A stretch of 64,000 nt of DNA from Gimesia benthica (lineage in GTDB: Bacteria > Planctomycetota > Planctomycetia > Planctomycetales > Planctomycetaceae). The notes under the pieces were generated by a model. That model saw only the letters and a list, made by a program, of their open reading frames with translations, did not search any database and had not been told where the DNA came from. Made by a program: the position numbers and the translations under genes. Positions 53,182 to 62,089 of the stretch are shown one piece after another. The stretch covers positions 868,001 through 932,000 of the forward strand of contig NZ_CP043930.1 in NCBI RefSeq assembly GCF_009720525.1. Direction: 5' to 3'. Numbering within the stretch: the first letter of the stretch is position 1; every line of letters begins with the position of its first letter.

Positions 53182-54873
53182 TTAACGTCCCAGCACCAGC
53201 AGTTCGTCAACCAGCTGCTGCACGGAACTGATCACACGTGCGTTCCCTCGATAGTTCGTGGAAGCCACGATCAGGTCAACTAGGTTTCGACCGACGTCGG
53301 TGTTGGAAAGTTCAATTGAACCGGCACGAATCGTACCGGCACCAAAGTTACCAGGTGTCACCAGGAACGGAGGACCGGAACTGACCCCTTCCTGGAACGT
53401 GGAGTTACCACTTTCCAGTAAACCCTGTGGGTTAGAGAACCGGGCCAGTGTCACCTGTCCCAGCGTCCGGATAATACCGTTGTCAAACACGCCGTTAATA
53501 ATCCCCGTTTCGTCAATCACGAAACTGGACAGCGTTCCCGGATCCGAACCATCCTGCAGGTCCAGTTTCAGAGTACTCCCCGCCGACGCAGACGAAATAC
53601 CGGAGATGTTTGAAAGGTCTATGGACACATCCATTTCATCAGCAGCGGTATTGACCCGGCTGATCCCGAATGTAGAAGGGGTGAAGTTAGTCACATTCCC
53701 TTTACTGTCGAACGTAATCGTTCCATTGGAAACCGCGATATCACCATCATTGTCATCTGCACTCTCGAGGAAGTAGCGGAAGACAGTATTGTTGGATGAT
53801 CGTGATTCCAGCGCGCTGGTCATCTTCATCGTCACCGGTTCACCCAGCGAGTCAAAAATCACGAAGTCAGTAATAGCACTTTCACCATTCGCAGACTCAC
53901 TTTTCGTGAACGTCATCGGTACAGTTGAGCCATCAGAAGTAATATTACCAATGGTTACCGAGATATCATTCACGCTCCCGGAATTCCCCACGATCTGAAA
54001 AGCACCACCGGCAGTTACCGTCACTCCTGGTTGAGCGCCTGTGGTCGCATCGTTGGGAATGCCACCCCCATTCTGAATCCCCAGAGTTCGGTCCATAAAG
54101 CTGGCAAAATCAGCGGCAGTCGTGGTTCCCGTCACCTGCATGGTCAATGGTTCCAGAGTTCGTCCCCCTTTGCTGGGAGTAAATGACAGTGTTTCTCCCA
54201 GGGTAAACAGCGGTGTACCAATCGTTTCTTCAATGTCGGTCAGCAGTGTCGCACCAGTAATGGCTGCGTTCGCGTTTCCGGCATCGGTCAAGTTCCCTGT
54301 TGTCAAGATCGAGCCTTGGGTTCCAATTTCCCCGGTCGGCAGTAATGCACCACCAATCTCAACATTCTTGGTCGCCTGGGCCACGTTCAAGTCCCCGAGA
54401 GGAACTTTAATATCAGTCAGAGTAGTCTTAACCAGGTTGAAGTCTTCATCGACGCCATACCCCTGAACCAGATAACCGCTCTGGTTGGTCAACAGACTCG
54501 AGCTGTTCAATTCGAAGTTACCATTCCGGGAGTAAACCTGACCATCGGGGCTGTCCAGAATAAAGAAACCATCTCCCTGAATCGCGAGGTCGGAGGGGCT
54601 CGTACTATTGGTCACACTACCCTGAGTGAAGTCTTTACGAATCGAAGCACTCAAGGCCCCCAGACCGATCTGTCGGGGGTTCGTACCGCCATTTGAGGAG
54701 GAAGGACGTGAACCCACACTTAAGGTTCGAGCAAGCTGCGTCGTGAACAGCACATTAGAGGCTTTAAAACCATTAGTGCCAGCGTTGGCGATATTGTTAC
54801 CCAACACATCGATGCTGGTTTCATTCAGGCTCAGACCACCCAATGATGTATTTAATGCAGACGTCAATCCCAT
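53182..54873 (-). CDS. flgE: Flagellar hook protein FlgE
   Basis: The hook subunit (563 residues). Its N-terminal rod-type heptad region is ALNTSLGGLSLNETSIDVLG followed by NNIANAGTNGFKAS. Further FlgE features are DLAIQGDGFFILDSPDGQVY with the GNFELN segment and a C-terminal GNSTFQEG, with SNTDVGRNLVDLIVAS and NARVISSVQQLVDELL. The middle is Thr/Ser/Gly-rich and longer than the 400-residue Salmonella hook protein. GAGGAG precedes the ATG. It is assembled on the FlgD cap encoded upstream. Confidence 0.93.
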   Translation of the reverse strand: MGLTSALNTSLGGLSLNETSIDVLGNNIANAGTNGFKASNVLFTTQLARTLSVGSRPSSSNGGTNPRQIGLGALSASIRKDFTQGSVTNSTSPSDLAIQGDGFFILDSPDGQVYSRNGNFELNSSSLLTNQSGYLVQGYGVDEDFNLVKTTLTDIKVPLGDLNVAQATKNVEIGGALLPTGEIGTQGSILTTGNLTDAGNANAAITGATLLTDIEETIGTPLFTLGETLSFTPSKGGRTLEPLTMQVTGTTTAADFASFMDRTLGIQNGGGIPNDATTGAQPGVTVTAGGAFQIVGNSGSVNDISVTIGNITSDGSTVPMTFTKSESANGESAITDFVIFDSLGEPVTMKMTSALESRSSNNTVFRYFLESADDNDGDIAVSNGTITFDSKGNVTNFTPSTFGISRVNTAADEMDVSIDLSNISGISSASAGSTLKLDLQDGSDPGTLSSFVIDETGIINGVFDNGIIRTLGQVTLARFSNPQGLLESGNSTFQEGVSSGPPFLVTPGNFGAGTIRAGSIELSNTDVGRNLVDLIVASTNYRGNARVISSVQQLVDELLVLGR

Positions 54874-55067
54874 GACAACTCCTCGGTTGAATCAACCAGG
54901 TTAATACCCAATCCTTAGGTTCGTTTTTGCGCAGCATCAGTCAGAACCGTACTACAGCAGTATTCTGTGTATCGTCTAAACTGATCCTGATCATCTTCCC
55001 ATTTTTCTTAAATTTCGGTCAGTTCAGGTAAGCTTCAAATGAAGCTGATTCTGTAACCTCTGAAATA

Positions 55068-55505
55068 TCATTCACTTGCAGGTTCCTGTACCGAGGTGAT
55101 CGAGGACACCGGCACTTCGGAATTACCAATGGCAACGTAGGCTTTGCTATCGCGTACGAAAGCACGTTCCACTACACCGGACACCGAGTTATCGGAACTG
55201 TCCTGCCCTTCTACCTGCTTACCGATCAGACCGGCGGCCTGAGTCAGCGACTGGCCGGAGGTTATTTCTTTCAGCGTATCTGACAACTCGATATTCGACT
55301 GAAGTTCCCGCATGCTGGAAATCTGCCCCAGAAGCTCTTCATTCCCCATCGGATTTGTCGGATCCTGGTTCTGCAACTCGGTAATCAGCAACTTCATGAA
55401 ATTATCGGCGGTCAAACCATTAAAACCGACTTCATCGGCATCAACCACCTTCACGTTTGTGGAACTGCTGGCTCCACTGCTTCCGCTCACTGCATCGACT
55501 GCCAT
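55068..55505 (-). CDS. flgD: Flagellar hook-capping protein FlgD
   Basis: The scaffold for hook assembly. The N-terminal FlgD domain is clear: FMKLLITELQNQDPTNPMGNEELLGQISSM. At 145 residues it is of the short type; the C-terminal Tudor/Ig-like part is minimal, ending in AYVAIGNSEVPVSSITSV. It lies between fliK and flgE, 194 bases from flgE. Confidence 0.92.
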   Translation of the reverse strand: MAVDAVSGSSGASSSTNVKVVDADEVGFNGLTADNFMKLLITELQNQDPTNPMGNEELLGQISSMRELQSNIELSDTLKEITSGQSLTQAAGLIGKQVEGQDSSDNSVSGVVERAFVRDSKAYVAIGNSEVPVSSITSVQEPASE

Positions 55506-55546
55506 CCTGGCAACTCCTTAAATTCCGTTAACAAGGGGGGGCACCA

Positions 55547-57469
55547 TTAGATCTGAACGTCGATTTCTTCGACGTTCTCGGTAGCGACTCCCTGCGATCG
55601 GGTCACATGGGGTCGGTTCTGTTCTTCCTGTTCGACATCCTCACGCTGTATGGTTTCGTCAGCAAACGCACGCTCATCGTGACCCTGCTCTGCATCCCCC
55701 GACTGATCTGAGAAGTCGTTGGAATTAAAGTCGGCCCCAGACTGTTGCTGCGAATCAGACTGGGACGAGCGTTGATCCTCGCTGGAGTGGGTATTGATCT
55801 GCACATCGATCCGATCCAGCGAGACGCCCGTCTTGACCAGGGCTTCTTTCAGCTGAGCCAGGTTATCGTTAATGACTTTCTGGGCATGCCTGTTCTGAAC
55901 TTCCAGTTTGGCGGAATACTCACCGTTCTTCAGGGAGACCTCGATCTGCAGTGCTCCCAGTTCGGGTGGACTCAACCGGATTTTGAGCTGTTGCCCCGTC
56001 GATTGAGACTGCCGCACGGCACTCGCGATTCGATCCATCAACTGCTCAACCTGCTTCGCATCAACCACTGGACCGGTCGGAGCGGCTGCCTGATTCTCTG
56101 CGGCAACGTTCGTCGTCTGTCCCAGCCCTGTAGCAGGAGTCTGTGTCTGATCGTGACCGTTCTGATTGCCGGCATGCTGTTCCTGCGCGAGCGGACCAGG
56201 TTTGGTTGCCTCAGTCAGGGCCTTCTGTAAGGCATCAGTCGCTGCTGAGGCTGCTGCAGGATGCGGATTCGTCTGGTTCAGTGCGCTCTGCTCTGGCAGC
56301 ACCTTGTCCCCATCGACCTTCTTTTCTGATTTTTCGTCTGTCGACTCCGTCTTGTCAGGACCGGCTTTCTCGGTCTGCTCCTGAACCTGATCAATCACTG
56401 TCTGAGCGACCTGCTGACCCGGATTCGCCTCACCGGCATCCTGTCCCTGCTGCAGATGGTTTTCATTTGGATTCTGCTGCTGTGCTTTGAGATAACGTTG
56501 CTGCTGGGCAGCCTCTTGCGCTGCCTGGGAGCCATCACTTTTCACGTTGTCTGAGTTTGAGTGCTCATCCTGGGACTTTTGGATCGCAGCCTGCTGATCT
56601 TCGGTCTGCTTAACCCCTTTGAGCTGCTCCGCTGACTCTACTGACTGCCCTTCCTCAGCAGTTTGCTGATCATTGGTAACAGCATCAATGATTTCCTCTG
56701 ACTGTCCCGCGTCCTGGAGCTGCTGATCCCCCTCGACATCACCGGGAGTCTCATTCAGGGACGTTGTCTCAGTCTGATTCGTAGAGACTTCCTGAGTCTT
56801 GAGCAGCTCGGCCAACCCTTCTGGAATCGGCAGGGACTCCACCGGTCTGGTTTCCGTCACATCGGTTTGCAGTTTGACCAGGTTCTGATTCTCTGAGAAC
56901 TGAAAATTGGCCGGTGGACGAATTTCCGTATCTCCGGTTGTCACTTCCTGCTCGAGGGTGGTTGCAGATGCAGCACTTCCCTGAAACAGTGAATAACGGG
57001 GCGACTTTTCCTTGACCGGCGTTCCAGATTCTACCGGGACGACACTCTCATTGACTTCACCAGTATCTGGCTTGTCTTCTGCAACAGGCTTTGTATCCTG
57101 AACTGGCGCTGACTGCTCAACAGCGTTCTGACCGGGTTCAACCGCATCATTACGATTTTCCTGAGAACGCGGCGTCTGCTGCTCTCGCTCTGCCGGAGTG
57201 GGTGAGTCACTGGCAGAACGTGCCTGCGGTGCTTGAGGCTCCGGACGACTCCGGTCCGATTTCACTTCGTTATTGGTACGGGAATCTGGCTGTGGTTTTT
57301 CAGAGCCAGACCGCTGCTGCTTTTGTGACAGCGAGTCCGCAAGCTGCTTGCGATAAGTAGAGTCGGTGGAACGAGTTGCTTCTCGCTGCAAACCGAGGTT
57401 CTGCCTGCCGTACTGACTCACATCTGGTGTCTGCAAATCCAGCAGGGAAAACTTGGGAGCGTCTGGCAT
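55547..57469 (-). CDS. fliK: Flagellar hook-length control protein FliK
   Basis: The molecular ruler that sets hook length and switches FlhB. The C-terminal Flg_hook domain (about residues 470-570) reads IRLSPPELGALQIEVSLKNG and AKLEVQNRHAQKVIN. The first 450 residues are low-complexity Gln/Glu/Ser/Pro, typical of an exported ruler. At 640 residues it is long, fitting a large hook. The last 70 residues are Gln/Asp/Ser-rich. A 240-base spacer lies upstream, before the MotE-like gene. Confidence 0.85.
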   Translation of the reverse strand: MPDAPKFSLLDLQTPDVSQYGRQNLGLQREATRSTDSTYRKQLADSLSQKQQRSGSEKPQPDSRTNNEVKSDRSRPEPQAPQARSASDSPTPAEREQQTPRSQENRNDAVEPGQNAVEQSAPVQDTKPVAEDKPDTGEVNESVVPVESGTPVKEKSPRYSLFQGSAASATTLEQEVTTGDTEIRPPANFQFSENQNLVKLQTDVTETRPVESLPIPEGLAELLKTQEVSTNQTETTSLNETPGDVEGDQQLQDAGQSEEIIDAVTNDQQTAEEGQSVESAEQLKGVKQTEDQQAAIQKSQDEHSNSDNVKSDGSQAAQEAAQQQRYLKAQQQNPNENHLQQGQDAGEANPGQQVAQTVIDQVQEQTEKAGPDKTESTDEKSEKKVDGDKVLPEQSALNQTNPHPAAASAATDALQKALTEATKPGPLAQEQHAGNQNGHDQTQTPATGLGQTTNVAAENQAAAPTGPVVDAKQVEQLMDRIASAVRQSQSTGQQLKIRLSPPELGALQIEVSLKNGEYSAKLEVQNRHAQKVINDNLAQLKEALVKTGVSLDRIDVQINTHSSEDQRSSQSDSQQQSGADFNSNDFSDQSGDAEQGHDERAFADETIQREDVEQEEQNRPHVTRSQGVATENVEEIDVQI

Positions 57470-57708
57470 TCCTCATCACCTCAGAGTTAAACAGGTATCC
57501 GAATACAATCGCCTTCAGCCCTCCAGAGAGGACTGCGCAGTGGTGAACGTGACAGGAATCGACGAATTCACCACTATCATATTCGACAGGATCAGCCCTG
57601 AGACATGACGTCAGAATACGTAATATAGAACAATTTTAGCGAAAAACCGTATTAGTCCGATTCAGGAGCAGCAGCTGTCAACCAGCTGAGGAAATACCGA
57701 ACCGCGAT

Positions 57709-58356
57709 TCAGTTCTGAGAGAGTTGATCCAGGGTATCGTCAGCGAAACTTCGGAAGGGCTCGTCCTGTGACATCTGCTTAAAGATTTCCTTCCCGCGTT
57801 TGATCACCATCGGATCCGGGGCCACCAGGAATTCCTTGAGCAGCTTGGCAATAAATTTGCCATCCATGCCCTTCAGCAGTTGCAGATTCTCTTCCAGTGA
57901 GACCTGCATCAGATACTGCACCGCATCACCAGATGGTAATGCCATCAACACGGACTGTGTCTTTTTAGTCGCGACACTCTGGCTCTGTTCTTTTAACAGA
58001 GCCAGCTCTTCCTCAAATTTCAGTTTGGCCGCTTCAAAGGCCAGCCGATCCTGTTTTAAAGCATCGGAAGACTGCGTGATCGAGCTTTTCAGCATATCGA
58101 TTTCATCTTCACGGGCCACCAGCTCCAGAATCCGCATGGCCCGTTTTTCCGTCACCTCGTCCCGGGAAGGCAGCACCGTTTCATCTTCGACCAGTTCCAC
58201 ATCATCCAGAGTCTGACCGGTTACGATCAGACGAATATCTTTCACAGCGTCCGCATTCAGATGCCCCCGAAACCAGAGAAAGCCTACTCCCAGCAGCTGC
58301 GAAATGATCGTAGCCACACAGAACACGCTGACAATCACAGCCAGAGAACGCATCAT
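57709..58356 (-). CDS. MotE-like flagellar coiled-coil membrane protein
   Basis: A single N-terminal transmembrane helix (SLAVIVSVFCVATIISQLLG) is followed by a long charged coiled coil (VTEKRAMRILELVAREDEI through KFEEELALLKEQ). A C-terminal helical domain (SGDAVQYLMQVSLEENLQLL, DGKFIAKLLKEFL) resembles the MgtE-N-like domain found in MotE/FlaA-type flagellar proteins. A four-base ATGA overlap with fliJ implies coupled translation. By position it is a flagellar protein, possibly a stator or chaperone partner, but the exact role is unknown. Confidence 0.65.
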   Translation of the reverse strand: MMRSLAVIVSVFCVATIISQLLGVGFLWFRGHLNADAVKDIRLIVTGQTLDDVELVEDETVLPSRDEVTEKRAMRILELVAREDEIDMLKSSITQSSDALKQDRLAFEAAKLKFEEELALLKEQSQSVATKKTQSVLMALPSGDAVQYLMQVSLEENLQLLKGMDGKFIAKLLKEFLVAPDPMVIKRGKEIFKQMSQDEPFRSFADDTLDQLSQN

Positions 58357-58805
58357 CGAAGACCTCCCGACTGTTGTGTCGCGGCCCAGGTCTCTTCCAG
58401 TTCCAGAGATTCTTTACGGATCTGGGCAAACTGAAATGCCTCGCGGTGCTTGTCTGACAGTTTTTCCATCGCCTTGACTTCCTGCTCCGCTTTCGCCAGA
58501 GCCTGTCTGCAGGCAGTCAGCTGCTTTTCTAAAAGCCGGCGATTGGCCTGAACCGTCCGTAACTGTGCCTGCAACTGTCCCACGTAAGAACGCAGGTTCG
58601 CACCGGCATCGATGTCTAAGCGTCCCGGTTCCTGTCGCTGCCGGATCTCCTGAATCTGTTCCTGCCGGAGTGCATCCAGGCGCCGAGACTCCTCGACCAG
58701 ACGCTGATCAGCCTGCAGAATCTCCCCGAGCAGCTGACGGCAGAGACTGCGTTTATGCCGTCGCATTTTCAGAACAGATTCAAATTGAAAGCGAAATTTT
58801 TTCAT
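58353..58805 (-). CDS. fliJ: Flagellar export coiled-coil protein FliJ
   Basis: A 150-residue coiled-coil protein with the N-terminal FRFQFESVLKMRRHKRSL typical of FliJ, which sits in the FliI ATPase ring and cycles chaperones. The rest is a long helical hairpin (LLGEILQADQRLVEESRRLD; LTACRQALAKAEQEVKAME). It lies 39 bases downstream of fliI and overlaps the MotE-like gene by four bases. Confidence 0.88.
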   Translation of the reverse strand: MKKFRFQFESVLKMRRHKRSLCRQLLGEILQADQRLVEESRRLDALRQEQIQEIRQRQEPGRLDIDAGANLRSYVGQLQAQLRTVQANRRLLEKQLTACRQALAKAEQEVKAMEKLSDKHREAFQFAQIRKESLELEETWAATQQSGGLR

Positions 58806-58844
58806 AATCGCAAACTCAGGTCAGAGTCAGATTTCCGTTTAACT

Positions 58845-60230
58845 TCAGTTCAGATTGCCCGCCGCCTCAGCCGGAGACATTACGTCTGCAGCTGCTTCAG
58901 GACCTTCTGCATGCATCGGTTTGAGCTGTTCCATCCGTGCAGTCAGATTGGCCAGCCCCTGGGTTGCCAGGTCAAAGTTCGAGTTTTCAGTATTCCCCTG
59001 CCGCAGGAATTCATTCCAGATTGGTCGCAGTTTAATCGCCAGGTCAACTTCCGCATTCGAGCCCGTCTGATAGGCGCCAATCGAAATCAAATCTTCAGAC
59101 TGCTGATAAGCGGCCATCAGTTTTTTCAGTTTTGACGCGGCCGCCTGATGAGACGGTGAAGTAATGTCATTCATCGAACGACTGATACTCTGCAATACAT
59201 CAATCGCAGGCCAGTGAGATTCGTGAGCCAGTTTACGCGACAGCATGATATGGCCATCCAGAATCCCGCGCACGGTATCAGAAATCGGCTCATTCGCATC
59301 GTCGGCTTCAACGAGCACGGTGTAGAAACCGGTAATACTTCCTGAATCGGTCCGACCACTCCGTTCCAGCAGTTTAGGCAGGAGGGAAAACACGCTGGGT
59401 GGATAGCCACGGGTCGCCGGAGGCTCACCGGCCGCCAGGCCGATTTCCCGTTGTGCCAGGGCATAGCGGGTCACGCTGTCCATCATCAGCAGCACATCCT
59501 TGCCACAATCGCGGAAGTATTCCGAGACGGCGGCTGCCAGATGCGCGGCGCGCAGACGAATCAACGCCGGTTCGTCACTCGTTGCCACAATGACCACACT
59601 ACGGGACAGTCCTTCCGGGCCCAGGTCGCGATCCAGAAACTCTCGGACTTCACGGCCTCGCTCACCCACCAGGCAGACCACATTCACGTCCGCAGAACTC
59701 TGGCGGGCCATCTGTCCCATCAAGGTACTTTTTCCAACACCACTGCCCGCAAAGATCCCCAGCCTTTGACCTTTGCCACAGGTGAGTAATCCATCAATGG
59801 TCCGAATACCTGTGCTCAAGGGTGTATCGATTCGCGGACGATCCAGGGGCGAAATAGGCTTCGCCTTCAGATTGGCCCGTTCCGCAAGCATCGCCTGGTT
59901 TTTGCCATCGATACAACGTCCGCGTCCATCGAGGACACGTCCCAGAATTTCATCTCCCACCGCCACGGCAGGGACCGACTGAATCAGTGACACACGGTCT
60001 CCACGACGAATTCCGGTCAGATCTTCGTAAGGCAGTAAAAGCGTTTCTTCATCCTGGAAGCCGACCACCTCCGCTTCGATGGCGTGACCATTCTCCCGAT
60101 CGATGGCGCAAACTGCCCCCAGCGGTGCCGGAAATCCGGAGACTGAAGCCGTCAGTCCCACGACACGGGTCACCCTGCCGGTCAGGCGAAAGGGCAAAAT
60201 CTGTTTTATCTGCTGGGATACATCAAACAT
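58845..60230 (-). CDS. fliI: Flagellum-specific ATP synthase FliI
   Basis: The export ATPase (461 residues). The core has Walker A FAGSGVGKSTLMGQM (residues 160-174), Walker B region VLLMMDSVTRYAL, and AQREIGLAAGEPPATRGYPPSVF. The N-terminal barrel segment TGRVTRVVGLTASVSG is as expected. It forms a hexamer with FliH and FliJ at the export gate. Its ATG has AGGA in the end of fliH, nine bases upstream. Confidence 0.96.
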   Translation of the reverse strand: MFDVSQQIKQILPFRLTGRVTRVVGLTASVSGFPAPLGAVCAIDRENGHAIEAEVVGFQDEETLLLPYEDLTGIRRGDRVSLIQSVPAVAVGDEILGRVLDGRGRCIDGKNQAMLAERANLKAKPISPLDRPRIDTPLSTGIRTIDGLLTCGKGQRLGIFAGSGVGKSTLMGQMARQSSADVNVVCLVGERGREVREFLDRDLGPEGLSRSVVIVATSDEPALIRLRAAHLAAAVSEYFRDCGKDVLLMMDSVTRYALAQREIGLAAGEPPATRGYPPSVFSLLPKLLERSGRTDSGSITGFYTVLVEADDANEPISDTVRGILDGHIMLSRKLAHESHWPAIDVLQSISRSMNDITSPSHQAAASKLKKLMAAYQQSEDLISIGAYQTGSNAEVDLAIKLRPIWNEFLRQGNTENSNFDLATQGLANLTARMEQLKPMHAEGPEAAADVMSPAEAAGNLN

Positions 60231-60239
60231 CCGAAAAGA

Positions 60240-60959
60240 CTATTCCTGATTCTGAATGATCAGTTCCTCTGAAATTCGCTCGAGTTGCGTTTCCAGGGTC
60301 GCGTCAATCGTGCCGTGCTGCGTCTCGACAATACAACCACCGGGAGAAATTGTTTCGTCCTCTATGATCTCACAGCTCTGACAGCCGGTTAAATTACTGA
60401 TGAAAGTTCTGGTGTTCTGCCCCAGATGTTCGACATCGACAGGATTCAGATGAAAGCGAATCTGCTGCGTGCCGGAAGCAAGCTTCAGCGCCTCACTCAT
60501 CATGGGACGCACCGACTCAGGCTTCGCATTCAGTTCCGCGCGGATCACCTTCTCGGCAATCCCCAGGCAGATTTCGACGGCACTCTTATCCCAGATCTGT
60601 CTCCAGTTCACACGTTCGTGCTGCAAGGCTTCCACGGCCTGCTGCATCGCGGGATAAACGGTTCCCAGCTGCTCCTGAACCATCTGGCTGGCCCGTTGCT
60701 CGGCCCGGGTCTGTACCAGTTGCTCCTGTTCCATTTGTGCTTCGGTCAACCCCTGTTGATGACCTTCCTGGTAGGCAGTCTGTCTGATTTGTTCCGCTTC
60801 CTGCTGCGCATCCAGAATCATCTGGCGCGTCTGGTCGCGCACCTTCTGAATGTAGTCTTCGCATCGTTTTTCGATGTCGTTAAAACTGTAAGCCACCTTC
60901 GAACCCAATGCTCGAAAGGCTTCTGCTTTTAACAGTTTTGCTGTTTCCAGTTCCGCCAT
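60240..60959 (-). CDS. fliH: Flagellar export regulator FliH
   Basis: A 239-residue FliH/YscL-type protein. A long Gln/Glu-rich coiled coil (QMILDAQQEAEQIRQTAYQE) is followed by a C-terminal globular part (DKSAVEICLGIAEKVIRAEL, IRFHLNPVDVEHL, CEIIEDETISPGGCIVETQHG, IDATLETQLERI), the family signature. It binds FliI and links the ATPase to the C ring. It lies between fliG and fliI in the conserved order. Confidence 0.92.
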   Translation of the reverse strand: MAELETAKLLKAEAFRALGSKVAYSFNDIEKRCEDYIQKVRDQTRQMILDAQQEAEQIRQTAYQEGHQQGLTEAQMEQEQLVQTRAEQRASQMVQEQLGTVYPAMQQAVEALQHERVNWRQIWDKSAVEICLGIAEKVIRAELNAKPESVRPMMSEALKLASGTQQIRFHLNPVDVEHLGQNTRTFISNLTGCQSCEIIEDETISPGGCIVETQHGTIDATLETQLERISEELIIQNQE

Positions 60960-61039
60960 AATTCGATCTTTATCTGTATTCTGTCAGGCTGCCTCTGCGT
61001 CCAGAACCGCCTGACATCAAACTCGTTCCCTGACCGACA

Positions 61040-62035
61040 TCAGGTAATGTACTGTTCGCTTTCGCTTCCTGAGGCGACTTCAATCTCACCGGCATCTTCA
61101 AGCCGCCGCACGCTGTCGACAATCTGTTGCTGAACGGCTTCGACATCGCTGACCTTGATCGGCCCCAGGTATTCCATTTCTTCCCGCAGCATGTCAGCCG
61201 CCCGTTGTGACAGATTGCTGAGCACCTTCTGCTTGATCTCTTCGGAAGCTCCCTTGAGAGCCACCGCCCACTGGTTGGTATCAACCTCTTTGAGCAGAGC
61301 CTGAATGGCCTTGTTGTCCAGTTTGACCAGGTCATCAAAGACGAACATCAGTCTTCTGATCTCGTCTGCCAGATCGGGTGTTTCCTGATCCATATTTTCC
61401 AGAATCCCCTTGTTGGTCATCCGGTCGGTTACGTTCAGGATTTCAGCCACCAGTTCCACGCCACCCGCCTTTTCTGTCCCCTGGCTGAATGTATTCTTCA
61501 TTCGATGTTCCAGACTCTTCTCAACGTCACGAATGACCTCCGGACTGGTCTGCTCCATATTGGCAATCCGCTTGATCACATCCATCTGCTTGTTGGAAGG
61601 GAGCCCTGCCAGTACTTCTGCCGCGAGGTTACTGGGCAGATGCGACATGATCATGGCAATGGTCTGTGGATGTTCTTCGATGATAAAAGTCAGCAGGTTC
61701 GCTGCTCCGGACTTCTGTAAAAATCCGAAAGGAACCGAGTTCATCGTCTGATTGATGCTGTCCAGAATCGAACCGGCGCCTTCTTTCCCCAGCGACTGTT
61801 CCAGCAGTTCATTCACCGCATCCAGACCACCACGTTCCATATTGGTCTGCTCACCACTGAGAGAAGTGAACTCGTTCAATACGCTGGACTGCTGCTCTTT
61901 GGTGACATCCTGCATCCGGGCAATCATCATTGTCACTTTTTCGACATCATCTTTGGACATCAGACTTAAGACCTCTGCAGCCAGCGGTTTGTCCAGACTC
62001 AGTAACAGCACAGCTGCTTTTTGGAGATCATCCAT
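61040..62035 (-). CDS. fliG: Flagellar motor switch protein FliG
   Basis: The torque-generating C-ring protein (331 residues from ATG 62035). Domains: N-terminal (MDDLQKAAVLLLSLDKPLAA), which binds FliF; middle with EEHPQTIAMIMSHLPSNLAAEVLAGLP; and C-terminal with RRLMFVFDDLVKLDNKAIQALLKEVD containing the charged residues that interact with MotA, and LSQRAADMLREEMEYLGPIK. ATG at 62035 was preferred; a GTG at 62047 lacks spacing from a ribosome site. Follows fliF. Confidence 0.96.
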   Translation of the reverse strand: MDDLQKAAVLLLSLDKPLAAEVLSLMSKDDVEKVTMMIARMQDVTKEQQSSVLNEFTSLSGEQTNMERGGLDAVNELLEQSLGKEGAGSILDSINQTMNSVPFGFLQKSGAANLLTFIIEEHPQTIAMIMSHLPSNLAAEVLAGLPSNKQMDVIKRIANMEQTSPEVIRDVEKSLEHRMKNTFSQGTEKAGGVELVAEILNVTDRMTNKGILENMDQETPDLADEIRRLMFVFDDLVKLDNKAIQALLKEVDTNQWAVALKGASEEIKQKVLSNLSQRAADMLREEMEYLGPIKVSDVEAVQQQIVDSVRRLEDAGEIEVASGSESEQYIT

Positions 62036-62089
62036 GTTTCTATCCACTCTTTAACTGTATTCCTGATCGACTCCCGGAGGAGCACCTGT

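Noticed and set aside
57470..57708. Spacer before fliK as a sigma-54 or sigma-28 promoter site
   Set aside because: The best GC...CC pattern is off by one base and no sigma-28 type pair was seen.
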